Shown here piece after piece: positions 18,098-25,642 of a stretch of 52,902 bases of DNA. Both the position numbers and the translations under genes were made by a program. The stretch lies in contig CAZUVM010000150.1 in the NCBI GenBank assembly GCA_964623885.1, forward strand, positions 1 to 52,902. Reading direction: 5' to 3'. Position 1 is the stretch's first letter; each line of letters starts with the position of its first letter. Source of the DNA: CAZUVM01 sp964623885 (GTDB lineage Bacteria > Verrucomicrobiota > Verrucomicrobiia > Limisphaerales > UBA8199). The notes beneath the pieces were generated by a model, which did no database searches, had not been told where the DNA came from, and worked only from the letters and a program-made list of their open reading frames with translations.

Positions 18098-19066
18098 ATG
18101 CCGCACGTAATGGTACCGGCCCGGAAACAATCAACCTTGAGGTTTTACAAAGAGCGCATGCTCCGGGTGCTCGTGCACATTCAACAGCACCTGGATGAGC
18201 CGCTGCCGCTGGAGCAACTTGCCAGCCTGGCTTGTCTGGCCCCGCATCATTTTCATCATGTCTTTAGCGGCATGATCGGCGAGTCCCTGGCCTCTCACAT
18301 CCGGCGGTTGCGATTGGAGCGCGCTGCGTTGCGTTGCAAACTCAGCGAAATGTCGGTGGTGCAAATTGCGCTCGAGGCGGGATTTGAGTCGCACGAGGCT
18401 TTCACCCGCGCGTTCCGTGCAAATTTTAAAATGTCGCCGACCCAATTTCGGTATCGGTATCGGCGTGCTCATCAAATCCCGGCGCCGAGTGGTGTTCACT
18501 ACCGAATTGACGCGAGGGTTGGAGATTTCAAAACCCAAGGAGAAACTATGAATGTAACTATCAAGCGGGTCGTGCCGATGCGCGTAGCCTTTATGCGACA
18601 TGTTGGCCCCTACAATCAGGTCGGAGCGACGTGGGAAGCACTGACCATGTTTTTAGGGAAAGAAGGACTGCTCGGGGGAGGCAATCAGTTCCTCGGCATC
18701 TGCCATGATGACCCGGCGGTCACTCCGCCCGACAAGGTCCGCTACGACGCGTGCGTAACGGTGGATGATGAGTTTCAGCCGCAAAGCGACATCGGAGTGC
18801 AAGTGGTTCCAGGGGGTGATTACGCGGTGATAACCCACTTCGGCGCCTACGAAAAGCTCGGCGAGAGCTACGCCAAGCTCCTCGGCCAATGGCTGCCGCG
18901 GAGCACTCGCAAACTCGCTGCCACGCCGTGTTTCGAAGTCTATTTGAATTCTCCTGAAAGCACCAATCCGGAAGATTTGCTTACTGACCTGTATGCACCG
19001 CTTGAACCTCTAACTCACACAAATTATGGCAAAACTCGACAAGATCGACCTCTACAAACTCCATAA
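18098..19066 (+). CDS. AraC-family regulator with GyrI-like effector domain
   Basis: The 322 residues have an N-terminal AraC DNA-binding domain with two helix-turn-helix motifs (about residues 20-120; LEQLASLACLAPHHFHHVF and GFESHEAFTRAFRANF), and a C-terminal GyrI/SbmC-like small-molecule binding domain (about 150-305; VAFMRHVGPYNQVGATWEAL). This architecture is that of Rob/BmrR-like sensors of cationic or aromatic compounds. The final ~17 residues are translated from the first bases of the next gene and look like read-through past the natural domain end. The divergent methyltransferase gene begins only about 35 bases away. Confidence 0.9.
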   Translation: MPHVMVPARKQSTLRFYKERMLRVLVHIQQHLDEPLPLEQLASLACLAPHHFHHVFSGMIGESLASHIRRLRLERAALRCKLSEMSVVQIALEAGFESHEAFTRAFRANFKMSPTQFRYRYRRAHQIPAPSGVHYRIDARVGDFKTQGETMNVTIKRVVPMRVAFMRHVGPYNQVGATWEALTMFLGKEGLLGGGNQFLGICHDDPAVTPPDKVRYDACVTVDDEFQPQSDIGVQVVPGGDYAVITHFGAYEKLGESYAKLLGQWLPRSTRKLAATPCFEVYLNSPESTNPEDLLTDLYAPLEPLTHTNYGKTRQDRPLQTP

Positions 19067-19637
19067 GAACGAATACGCGGCCCGACAAGAGCCAGTTCTT
19101 ATCCAATGCAAGCCCGCGCAGTACCTCGCCATCGCCGGCCAGGGCGCTCCCGGCGCCGAACGTTTCACCGCCTGTATCGGCGCGCTGTACGCGATGGCGT
19201 TCACGATTAAGATGACCCGTAAGTTCGCGGGAAAGCAGGATTACGCTGTTTGCAAGCTCGAAGGCCAATGGTTCTTCAAGGGCGACCCAGCCGGAATCCC
19301 CAAAGAGGAATGGCGTTGGAAGCTGATGATCCGGACCCCGGATTTTATCGCGGAAAAGGATCGCAAACAGGCAATTGCGGCGCTTCTAAAAAGAGACAAG
19401 CCGCGCGAGATTGAAGAGGTTCTGCTCGAAACACTGAAAGAAGGTAAATGTGTCCAGATGCTGCACGTTGGACCTTATGAGCGCGAATGCGATTCCATTG
19501 CGGTGATGAAGAAATTCGCCGAAGGCCAGGGCCTGCACTTTGGCGGACCGCACCATGAAATCTATCTGTCCGACCCGCGACGAGTCCCTCCGGAACGGCT
19601 GAAAACAATTCTGCGTGAACCGGTTGCGGCGTCCTGA
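19026..19637 (+). CDS. Stand-alone GyrI-like small-molecule binding protein
   Basis: The 203-residue protein resembles the GyrI-like stand-alone family: KPAQYLAIAGQGAPGAERF, YAMAFTIKM, LEGQWFF, RWKLMIRTPDFI and LHVGPYERECDSIA. The family binds or hydrolyses small hydrophobic compounds. It overlaps the end of the AraC/GyrI regulator by 41 bases in another frame, so translation is probably coupled and the pair likely senses and handles the same ligand (inference). No transporter follows. The ATG choice is firm, since the domain begins directly after it. Confidence 0.85.
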   Translation: MAKLDKIDLYKLHKNEYAARQEPVLIQCKPAQYLAIAGQGAPGAERFTACIGALYAMAFTIKMTRKFAGKQDYAVCKLEGQWFFKGDPAGIPKEEWRWKLMIRTPDFIAEKDRKQAIAALLKRDKPREIEEVLLETLKEGKCVQMLHVGPYERECDSIAVMKKFAEGQGLHFGGPHHEIYLSDPRRVPPERLKTILREPVAAS

Positions 19638-19684
19638 TGCACTGCGATAGATGAAACTTCTTCTCAAAGGTGAGGCACCCTCAA

Positions 19685-19727
19685 CAGAATAACAAAGTTG
19701 ATCTAAACAAAATAACATAGTTGATAT
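19685..19727. repeat. 20-base imperfect direct repeat, period 23
   Basis: CAGAATAACAAAGTTGATCT (19685-19704) is followed at 19708-19727 by a copy that differs at three positions. The 23-base period is close to two helical turns, which would suit a dimeric regulator, but nothing identifies one. It lies in the 245-base spacer between the GyrI-like gene and kamA, about 100 bases upstream of the kamA promoter. Confidence 0.4.
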
Positions 19728-19829
19728 TCGATCCCATACATCGCTACCTGGAGGACACTGACTATTCAGCGTAAGATCTTGGTTTGTAATGCCCTGGATG
19801 TCGAAACCTGGCCCCGTATCACCCCCCGC

Positions 19830-19857
19830 TTGACAGGGTTTGGTTCAAATCTATAGT
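19830..19857 (+). promoter_or_regulatory. Sigma-70-type promoter for kamA
   Basis: A consensus -35 TTGACA (19830-19835) is separated by 16 bases from TATAGT (19852-19857), one mismatch from the -10 consensus. The kamA ATG at 19883 follows about 25 bases later, with AAAGGA at 19873-19878 as ribosome site. The short leader leaves no room for a lysine riboswitch. Confidence 0.6.
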
Positions 19858-19882
19858 GCGCTAGTCTATTTCAAAGGACACC

Positions 19883-21124
19883 ATGAACGAGAACCCGTCG
19901 GGGAGTAGCGAGGAGCCGCCAGCGCCAGGTTCGGCGCGGTTGGATTTGCTTAAACAGTTTCATTCAGCAGGACGCGGATTTTGGGAGGATGTGCCGGAAG
20001 CCGATTGGAATGATTGGCATTGGCAACTCAAACACCGGATTACTACCGTCGAACAACTGCAGCGTCTGATGCCGACGTTGACGCCGGAGGAATACGCCGG
20101 TACGGCATTGGCTAACCAAAAATTGGCCCTGGCCATTACGCCGTACTTTTTTAACCTGATCGACCCGGCCGATGAATTCTGTCCGATTCGGTGGCAGGTC
20201 ATCCCGCGTGTCGAAGAAACCCACACTGCCTCATGGGAGATGGCGGATCCTTGCGGCGAGGATTCGCATTCACCAGTGCCGGGCCTGGTGCATCGTTACC
20301 CCGACCGTGTGCTGTTTCTGGTGACCGATCGCTGCGCCGCTTATTGCCGTTACTGCACGCGCTCGCGGCTCGTCAGCAACGCAACTGGCTACGATTTCCA
20401 TCCGGAGTTCGAGCGGCAAATCGAGTACGTCCGGCAACATCCCGAAGTGCGTGATGTGCTGCTCAGCGGCGGCGACCCGCTGCTCTTTAGCGACGAGAAA
20501 CTCGAGCATCTCCTGAGCCGCTTGCGAGCCATTCCCCACGTGGAATTCCTGAGGCTGGGCACACGGATCCCGATTTTCCTGCCGCAGCGCATTACGCCTG
20601 CGCTCTGCCAGATGCTGAAGAGGTATCATCCACTGTTCATCAGCATCCACTCGAATCACCCGCGCGAGTTGACGACGGAAGTCCGCGAGGCGCTGGGTCG
20701 CCTGGCCGATGCCGGCATCCCGTTGGGTAACCAATCGGTTTTGCTGCGGCATGTTAACGACGATCCCGTGGTGATGCGCGCGCAAGTGCAGAAGCTGCTG
20801 ATGTGCCGGGTGAAGCCGTATTACATTTACCAGTGCGACTTGATCTCGGGGTCGGCGCACCTGCGCACGAGCGTTCGTGAGGGGCTCGAGATTATGGAGC
20901 AACTGCGCGGCCACACCACCGGCTACGCCGTGCCCCAGTATGTCATCGATGCTCCGGGAGGCGGCGGCAAAGTCCCGATCAACCCGGATTACGTCCTCAG
21001 TCGCAACGCGGATCGCGTCGTTATTCGCAATTACGAAGGCAAGATTTTCGAATACCCCGAAGCGACCGACGGCACGCCGCTGACTTCGGCCCCGGCCGAA
21101 ATCGAGGAGCCGGAGCTGGTCTAG
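19883..21124 (+). CDS. kamA: Lysine 2,3-aminomutase (radical SAM)
   Basis: It interconverts L-lysine and beta-lysine using SAM, a 4Fe-4S cluster and PLP. The 413 residues include the radical SAM motif CAAYCRYC (Cys151, 155, 158), LSGGDPLL, FISIHSNHPRE, and the C-terminal VPQYVIDAPGGGGKVPINP block that contacts PLP and lysine. Length matches KamA (about 416 residues) rather than the shorter EpmB. No beta-lysine acetyltransferase (ablB) or poxA/epmA is adjacent, so the product's use, such as osmolyte synthesis or lysine fermentation, is unknown. It has its own promoter and ends at an inverted repeat. Confidence 0.93.
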   Translation: MNENPSGSSEEPPAPGSARLDLLKQFHSAGRGFWEDVPEADWNDWHWQLKHRITTVEQLQRLMPTLTPEEYAGTALANQKLALAITPYFFNLIDPADEFCPIRWQVIPRVEETHTASWEMADPCGEDSHSPVPGLVHRYPDRVLFLVTDRCAAYCRYCTRSRLVSNATGYDFHPEFERQIEYVRQHPEVRDVLLSGGDPLLFSDEKLEHLLSRLRAIPHVEFLRLGTRIPIFLPQRITPALCQMLKRYHPLFISIHSNHPRELTTEVREALGRLADAGIPLGNQSVLLRHVNDDPVVMRAQVQKLLMCRVKPYYIYQCDLISGSAHLRTSVREGLEIMEQLRGHTTGYAVPQYVIDAPGGGGKVPINPDYVLSRNADRVVIRNYEGKIFEYPEATDGTPLTSAPAEIEEPELV

Positions 21125-21148
21125 AACTTCTCCCAAAACGCCTACGAC

Positions 21149-21224
21149 TGTAGGGGACGACGTGAGGAGTGTCTAATTTGCTGAGGTTTCAAATGGCTCA
21201 GAGACTCCTCACGTCGTCCCTACA
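21149..21224. repeat. MITE-like inverted repeat, GACGACGTGAGGAGTC family, copy 2 (possible kamA terminator)
   Basis: The left arm (TGTAGGGGACGACGTGAGGA, then GT) and right arm (21200-21224, AGAGACTCCTCACGTCGTCC, then CTACA) are near-perfect inverted copies around a middle containing TTGCTGAGGTTTCAAA. It is the same family as 4339-4412 but with a better-preserved stem. It begins 25 bases after the kamA stop and lies between convergent genes, so it could act as a bidirectional terminator. Confidence 0.75.
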
Positions 21225-21247
21225 GCTTCGGGAGTGGCCCCACCTGG

Positions 21248-21730
21248 CTAGGTTTTGGGCGTTTCGCCCCGGCACTCCGGGTGGTCCTTGCAAGTGCCGG
21301 GTTGTGGCGGCTTGCATTTCTTGATCAAGGGCAGGGCTTTGGCTTCGTCAATCACTTCCAACTCATTTCTGGCCGCCCACCAGCCCATTCGGAGGTGCTG
21401 AAATATGTAATACACCTTGTTCGATTTCACCCACAGCGAAACCGTGCTGGTGTTCTCTTCCTTGCCCTCAATGATCGCCTCGCCTTCGGGCCGTTCCCAA
21501 AAGAGATAGGACGACGCGCCGGTATTGCCGATGTGCGTTTTTCCATCCCAAATCTCCATCGATGAGGCGCTCGCCATACCTGAAGGCCGCACGACACAAA
21601 TGCGTCCTTTCGCTGGGTCTTCGACTCTTGCATTCGAGTTCGGGATGTGGACGAATTGTTGATTTGCCGCGCACCCGGTCAGCAGTGCTGCCGCGCACGC
21701 GGTTGTCATCAGTGCCGAGAATTTTGTCAT
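21248..21730 (-). CDS. Small lipoprotein, DUF2846-like
   Basis: From the ATG at 21730 the protein has 160 residues with a lipoprotein signal (MTKFSALMTTACAAALLTGC, lipobox LLTGC). The mature part contains KGRICVVRPSG, IWDGKTHIGNTG and SYLFWERPEGE, a beta-rich pattern like DUF2846/PEGA-type lipoproteins. The C-terminus is Cys/Pro-rich. A longer frame to 21820 has no signal peptide and is rejected. It lies downstream of a second small lipoprotein gene on the same strand. Confidence 0.75.
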   Translation of the reverse strand: MTKFSALMTTACAAALLTGCAANQQFVHIPNSNARVEDPAKGRICVVRPSGMASASSMEIWDGKTHIGNTGASSYLFWERPEGEAIIEGKEENTSTVSLWVKSNKVYYIFQHLRMGWWAARNELEVIDEAKALPLIKKCKPPQPGTCKDHPECRGETPKT

Positions 21731-21791
21731 AGGTTTCCTTGCTTTTGCGGTTTGTCCATCTCTCTGACTAATGGCCCTTTCTGCATCCAGG

Positions 21792-22208
21792 TCAGCCCTT
21801 GGGCTCCTGTTTGCCTTCAACCATCGTGTTCTCCGGATGGATCATATCGAAGTAAATGCGTTTTGGGATTTTGTCATCGCCAACAAAGGCCTCGCCGTTG
21901 TGGAAGATCTTCGTTTGCAAGTGCTGGGACGGTTTGTCAGGGAGGGCCTGAATAATATAATTTGGCTCGCCGAAATTATGGAACGTGCCGTCGCGGTCGC
22001 CAAAGATTTTTAATGTTAACGGCGTCATTCCGGCAAAAACTTTGTTGATCTCGATCCGAACTCCCGGTTCGTCGGATTCGACCCGCACTTCGTAAGCGAC
22101 GGTGCCATATTTCCCGTGTTCTATCGCAGTGCCGGTCGCCGGAGTTTTTGAGGAACATGCGGACAATAGCGCGCCGAGGATAGCGGCAATGAACAATGAT
22201 GTTCTCAT
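21792..22208 (-). CDS. Small lipoprotein, PEGA-like
   Basis: 138 residues from the ATG at 22208. The signal MRTSLFIAAILGALLSAC carries lipobox LSAC, placing the protein in a membrane facing the periplasm. The mature region has VRIEINKVFAGMTPLTLKI, a PEGA-like beta-hairpin motif (also seen in surface and cell-wall proteins), then a His/Asp-rich tail. The frame runs on upstream to 22322 without a plausible signal, so the internal ATG is preferred. It is probably cotranscribed with the next lipoprotein, 61 bases downstream. Function unknown. Confidence 0.7.
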   Translation of the reverse strand: MRTSLFIAAILGALLSACSSKTPATGTAIEHGKYGTVAYEVRVESDEPGVRIEINKVFAGMTPLTLKIFGDRDGTFHNFGEPNYIIQALPDKPSQHLQTKIFHNGEAFVGDDKIPKRIYFDMIHPENTMVEGKQEPKG

Positions 22209-22392
22209 ATGCGGGAAAGGAATTGCGTTTTTAGGGGAGAGCCAGCGCGTTGAGTTGAGATCAGGAGATTGCCCTGAGTCACACCCATGCTGCGACAATA
22301 ACAAACGGCCGTCTAAAGTCAAGGACTAGTATTAGAGATGCGAATGAGTCAATGATGACGGATCAACCCCAGCGATGTACGCCTGTGGTCGT

Positions 22393-23049
22393 TCAAAACT
22401 CACAAGGGCGAGCAATGGCCACCGCCAGCCGCCGCAGATACTCGTCGCGCGGAATGTTTATCCCGCCCAACTGTTCGGTGATAGGGGTCAGCATCTGAGT
22501 GTCGAACAGTTTGAATTTGTGGTGCCGGAGGTGCTCGAGCAGATGATACAGTGCCACTTTTGACATGTTGCTCACGCAGTGGAACATCGATTCTCCGGCG
22601 AAGAATCCACCGATCGCCACGCCATAAACACCCCCGACGAGCTTTTCGTCTTGCCAGCACTCGACGCTATGTGCATGGCCTTGCCGGTGGAGTTGAGTGT
22701 AGGCTTCGATGAACTCCGGCGTCACCCAGGTGCTGCGCCGGCCGCGAGCGGGCGCGGCGCAACCTTTCATCACTTGGCGGAAGGCGCGATCGAAGGTGAT
22801 CTGAAACCTCTCCTGCCTCAGCACTCGCGCGAGACTGCGCGAAACGTGAAAACCGTCGAGCTCAAAAACTCCGCGTGGGTCAGGCGACCACCAGGTTGCC
22901 GGCTCGACCGTCCAGGGGAAAATTCCGGACCGATAAGCCAACAGCAACCGGGGCACGCAAAGATCACCGCCGATCGCAACCAGGCCCTCGGCGTTCGCCG
23001 ACCGCGGATCCGGAAACCGCAGACGGTGATCCAGCAACACGACGCTCAT
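22393..23049 (-). CDS. aat: Leucyl/phenylalanyl-tRNA-protein transferase
   Basis: It adds Leu or Phe from aminoacyl-tRNA to proteins with N-terminal Lys/Arg, making them ClpS substrates. The 218 residues contain the family blocks RSGIFPW, WWSPDPRGVF, HAHSVECWQ and the glycine-rich GVYGVAIGGFFAGESMF. The ATG at 23049 overlaps the TGA of the DUF2017 gene by one base (TGATG), which indicates translational coupling; a longer in-frame start at 23121 is rejected because it would invade that gene. The last gene of the clpS-DUF2017-aat operon. Confidence 0.93.
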   Translation of the reverse strand: MSVVLLDHRLRFPDPRSANAEGLVAIGGDLCVPRLLLAYRSGIFPWTVEPATWWSPDPRGVFELDGFHVSRSLARVLRQERFQITFDRAFRQVMKGCAAPARGRRSTWVTPEFIEAYTQLHRQGHAHSVECWQDEKLVGGVYGVAIGGFFAGESMFHCVSNMSKVALYHLLEHLRHHKFKLFDTQMLTPITEQLGGINIPRDEYLRRLAVAIARPCEF

Positions 23050-23519
23050 CAATAGTTTTTGGCGCCTTCGATCGCGTTCAGAAACTGCATTTGGAAGGCG
23101 CCGGCCAGTTCCATTGCCCACAGGTCCGGCGCATTTTGCTCCGTCAGCGGCGGAATTCGATCTTCCGGCGCGCCCAGGTTGAGCCAGCTCCCGACGCGAA
23201 TATCATTGAGCACTTGGAGCAACCATTCGAGGTCGGCGGGCGAAAGCGTGAGGCGGAAGCCGGTGGGAGTCGGTGAGAATCGGCGCGTTTCGTTGAGCAA
23301 AGCTTGCAGTTTCTTCTGGTTCTCGGCGCGTTGTTCCGCCAGGGCTTCTTCGAGCAATCGCTGGTTGGCTTCCGGCTCGGGCAGCGCGCGGCGTTTGCTG
23401 AGCCGATGGGCAGCCGGCGGAATGCGGGGATAGAGCCTCAACACCTGCAACAGCGGTTCCTTTTCGCGGTGGCCCAGCTCGAAAGCTAAAGAGTTTTTGG
23501 ACGACCGGACGAGCTTCAT
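23049..23519 (-). CDS. DUF2017-like protein between clpS and aat
   Basis: The 156-residue protein has a helical, charged middle (EANQRLLEEALAEQRAENQK) and a C-terminal part ending GAFQMQFLNAIEGAKNY, resembling DUF2017, a family that in actinobacteria also sits next to clpS. Function unknown; its position between a ClpS adaptor and an N-degron transferase suggests a part in Clp-dependent proteolysis (inference). It overlaps clpS by four bases (ATGA) and aat by one, so all three are translationally coupled. The family call rests on recall and context, not on a search. Confidence 0.65.
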   Translation of the reverse strand: MKLVRSSKNSLAFELGHREKEPLLQVLRLYPRIPPAAHRLSKRRALPEPEANQRLLEEALAEQRAENQKKLQALLNETRRFSPTPTGFRLTLSPADLEWLLQVLNDIRVGSWLNLGAPEDRIPPLTEQNAPDLWAMELAGAFQMQFLNAIEGAKNY

Positions 23520-23824
23520 TCGTCGCGTTCCATGGTCGCATGCAGGGTGTACTTTTGGAGCTGGTGCACGTAGTGCTCGGCTTTTTCCATGCTCTCCCGC
23601 GCCAGCACGCTTTGGCCCTGTTCGTGCACTTGGAGCATGTGAAACTCGGCCTTTTTACGCGGCCATCTAAAAACCACCTGAAAAACGTGCGTGACGTAAT
23701 CCATGAAATTAACCGGGTCATTCCAGCAAATGACCAGGTAACCGGGCTCCCGGTCTGACCTGGGTTTATCCTCCGGTACCTGCACTGTCCCCGGTCGCAC
23801 TTCTGGCACCGCCGTCTCCGCCAT
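23516..23824 (-). CDS. clpS: ATP-dependent Clp protease adaptor ClpS
   Basis: 102 residues: an unstructured acidic/Pro-rich N-terminus of about 27, then a ClpS core with CWNDPVNFMDYVTHVFQ, the MLQVHEQGQS segment and a C-terminal MERDE. In known ClpS proteins the Asn-Asp pair and the histidine of the VHEQG-type segment line the pocket that holds N-terminal Leu, Phe, Tyr or Trp and delivers substrates to ClpAP. clpA is not in the window. First gene of an operon with DUF2017 and aat, which makes the substrates ClpS reads. Confidence 0.9.
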   Translation of the reverse strand: MAETAVPEVRPGTVQVPEDKPRSDREPGYLVICWNDPVNFMDYVTHVFQVVFRWPRKKAEFHMLQVHEQGQSVLARESMEKAEHYVHQLQKYTLHATMERDE

Positions 23825-23914
23825 AGGTCGAAATTTAAAAGACCCCGCGCGAATTGTCGAGACTGCTAGAGGGAACCCCGGCCCAGCTTCTTACTCCTGA
23901 TCGGGTCTTGATCA

Positions 23915-24044
23915 TAATCGTAATCATAATCTTGACTCCTTATTGACCGACGCATTCGGCGGCGGGATGAGGGCAAAGGATTGAGAGCAAAATCAGGTTA
24001 CGATTAAGAGAAAGAAATAAGAGAGGGCGAGGAGATTACGATTA
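23915..24044. repeat. Inverted TAATCN / GATTA stutter repeat
   Basis: TAATCG, TAATCA and TAATCT lie in tandem at 23915-23932. Inverted counterparts (CGATTA, GATTACGATTA) appear at 24000-24006 and 24034-24044. This spacer of about 220 bases lies between the clpS start and the kinase stop. It resembles the period-7 arrays elsewhere in the window but with a six-base period. No clear promoter was picked out. Confidence 0.4.
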
Positions 24045-24048
24045 GGTG

Positions 24049-25317
24049 CTATTTGTCCGCGTGGGATTCGGCGGGCTCGCGCCGATGGTGCGCGGCGCTT
24101 CGGGAATTGCGGTTTGTGGGACGGTGCGGTTCCCGGACCGGCGCTACACAAGTCACGAGCGTGCCGCCTTTGTCGAGCGGCTTGATTTCGAGCGTAGCGC
24201 CTACGGTATTGGCGCGGTAATTCATAATCCGCAAACCCATGCGGTCCTTGGCGCTGGCGGGCACGGCGAACGGCAAGCCGTCGTTGCGAATGGTCATCAT
24301 CAGCTCATCCCCGTGCCGTGAAAGATCAATCGCTACGCGAGTGGCCTTGCCGTGTTTGATGGCATTACTGACCGCCTCCTGCGCGATCTTGTAGAGTTGT
24401 GTCAGCGTGTTCTGCGGCAGTTCGGGCAGCGTGCCTTTGACACCAAAAACGCAGGGAATCTCAAACATCTTCTTCACATTGGCCGCCAAACCCCGCAGCA
24501 CGTCGGCCAGATCATCTCCCCGCAGATCCAATGACCCAAAATGGTGCGCCAGGTTGTGGGTGTGGTGAATGACTTCATCCACCAACGTCTGGATCTTGCG
24601 CGCTTCGCTCAGGCAGGCATGTCCATCGCCGCTGAGCCGCTGTTCCAGGCCTTTGAGCATCAGCGATACTCCCGTCAGCTTTTGCCCCAGGTCGTCATGT
24701 AAATCGAAGCCAATTCGCCTACGCTCTTTTTCCGCAATTTCCAGCAGCTCATTTTCGAGCCGGCGGCGCTCCTCCAAAACGTTCTCGAGCTTCAGCTTTG
24801 CAGCGCGCAAATCAGCCGTGCGCCGCTCCACCCGCAACTCCAGTTCTTCATGGGCGCGCAGTAGCTCTGCCTCCGAGCGCCGACGCGCTCTTCGCACCTC
24901 GGCATCCCGCAACTCCCGCTCCACCGCGGGCACCAGGCGCGCCAGGCGGTCCTTCATAACATAATCGTGCGCCCCGGCCTTCATCGCCCCCACGGCCGTT
25001 TCTTCCTCGATATACCCGGACACGATGATGAAAGGAATATCGAGCTGGTGCCGCTTGACGATTTCGAGCGCCTCGGGAGCGCTGAACCCGGGCATCGAGT
25101 GGTCGCAAAGGATGACATCCCAGTCGTGGTTCGTCAGCGCCTGCTCCAGGGCAGCCGGCGCATCCACTCGCTGCGTTTCCGGCGCGAATCCGCCTCGCAC
25201 CAGGCTGCGCGTCAGAAGCTGCGCATCCGGCTGCGAATCCTCCACGAACAGCACGCGCAAACGCCGTCCAGAGCCATTGCTGCCGGCGCCGCCCGCGCTT
25301 TTTGGGGCGGTGTTCAT
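24049..25317 (-). CDS. Hybrid receiver-histidine kinase (NarX/HisKA_3 type)
   Basis: The 422 residues have an N-terminal receiver domain (about 20-135; LFVEDSQPDAQ, phospho-acceptor Asp72 in ILCDHSMPGF, Lys in YVMKD), a long charged coiled coil (about 140-195), a HisKA_3 dimerisation box EKERRRIGFDLHDDLGQKL with His207, and a HATPase domain (IAQEAVSNAIKHG, IRNDGLPF, GLRIMNYRANTVGA). No membrane segment or PAS/GAF sensor is present, so the input is probably phosphotransfer to the receiver. No response regulator lies adjacent. The ATG at 25317 puts the receiver near the N-terminus; an in-frame start at 25425 adds an uninformative tail. Confidence 0.88.
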   Translation of the reverse strand: MNTAPKSAGGAGSNGSGRRLRVLFVEDSQPDAQLLTRSLVRGGFAPETQRVDAPAALEQALTNHDWDVILCDHSMPGFSAPEALEIVKRHQLDIPFIIVSGYIEEETAVGAMKAGAHDYVMKDRLARLVPAVERELRDAEVRRARRRSEAELLRAHEELELRVERRTADLRAAKLKLENVLEERRRLENELLEIAEKERRRIGFDLHDDLGQKLTGVSLMLKGLEQRLSGDGHACLSEARKIQTLVDEVIHHTHNLAHHFGSLDLRGDDLADVLRGLAANVKKMFEIPCVFGVKGTLPELPQNTLTQLYKIAQEAVSNAIKHGKATRVAIDLSRHGDELMMTIRNDGLPFAVPASAKDRMGLRIMNYRANTVGATLEIKPLDKGGTLVTCVAPVREPHRPTNRNSRSAAHHRREPAESHADK

Positions 25318-25520
25318 ATCGCAAAATCGGCCGTTGCTAATCCTGTGCTCGCTCTGGTTGATACACTCAAACTCATCGTCCTGGTTATCGAAGCTCGCAA
25401 GGCTTGAATTTGAGCTATAAGTCAAAAAAAGTTTATGGGGTCATTCCCCTAGGGCCCCAGCTCTGCCGGATCAATGCTATAGCGCCGATTTTCAATCTGC
25501 CGTCCGGAGCCGCGCGTCGC

Positions 25521-25626
25521 GTAGCGCAGGTTTTCAACCTGTTGAAGCTCCGACGCAGCCAAGCGCGCTCATCCCGGTGCCGTGCCATCTGCGGTCGTCC
25601 GCCGATTTAAAATCGGAGACACTACA
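25521..25626. repeat. GTAGCGCAG hairpin-cluster repeat, intergenic copy 1
   Basis: It starts GTAGCGCAGG and ends CACTAC, with inner hairpins CAGGTTTTCAACCTG and CCGATTTAAAATCGG. A related CGCCGATTTTCAATCTGCCG lies just upstream at about 25483-25502. The design matches the elements at 38849-38967 and 39814-39947, though the sequence is diverged. Together these fill the ~320-base spacer between the kinase 5' end and the 3' end of the dienelactone hydrolase gene; nothing else was recognised there. Confidence 0.55.
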
Positions 25627-25642
25627 AAGCATTCGGATTATG

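Noticed and set aside
19638..19882. Lysine riboswitch upstream of kamA
   Set aside because: The promoter is about 25 bases before the ATG, leaving no aptamer-sized leader.
20270..21136. 288-codon minus-strand frame opposite kamA
   Set aside because: Antisense shadow; kamA motifs are complete on the plus strand.
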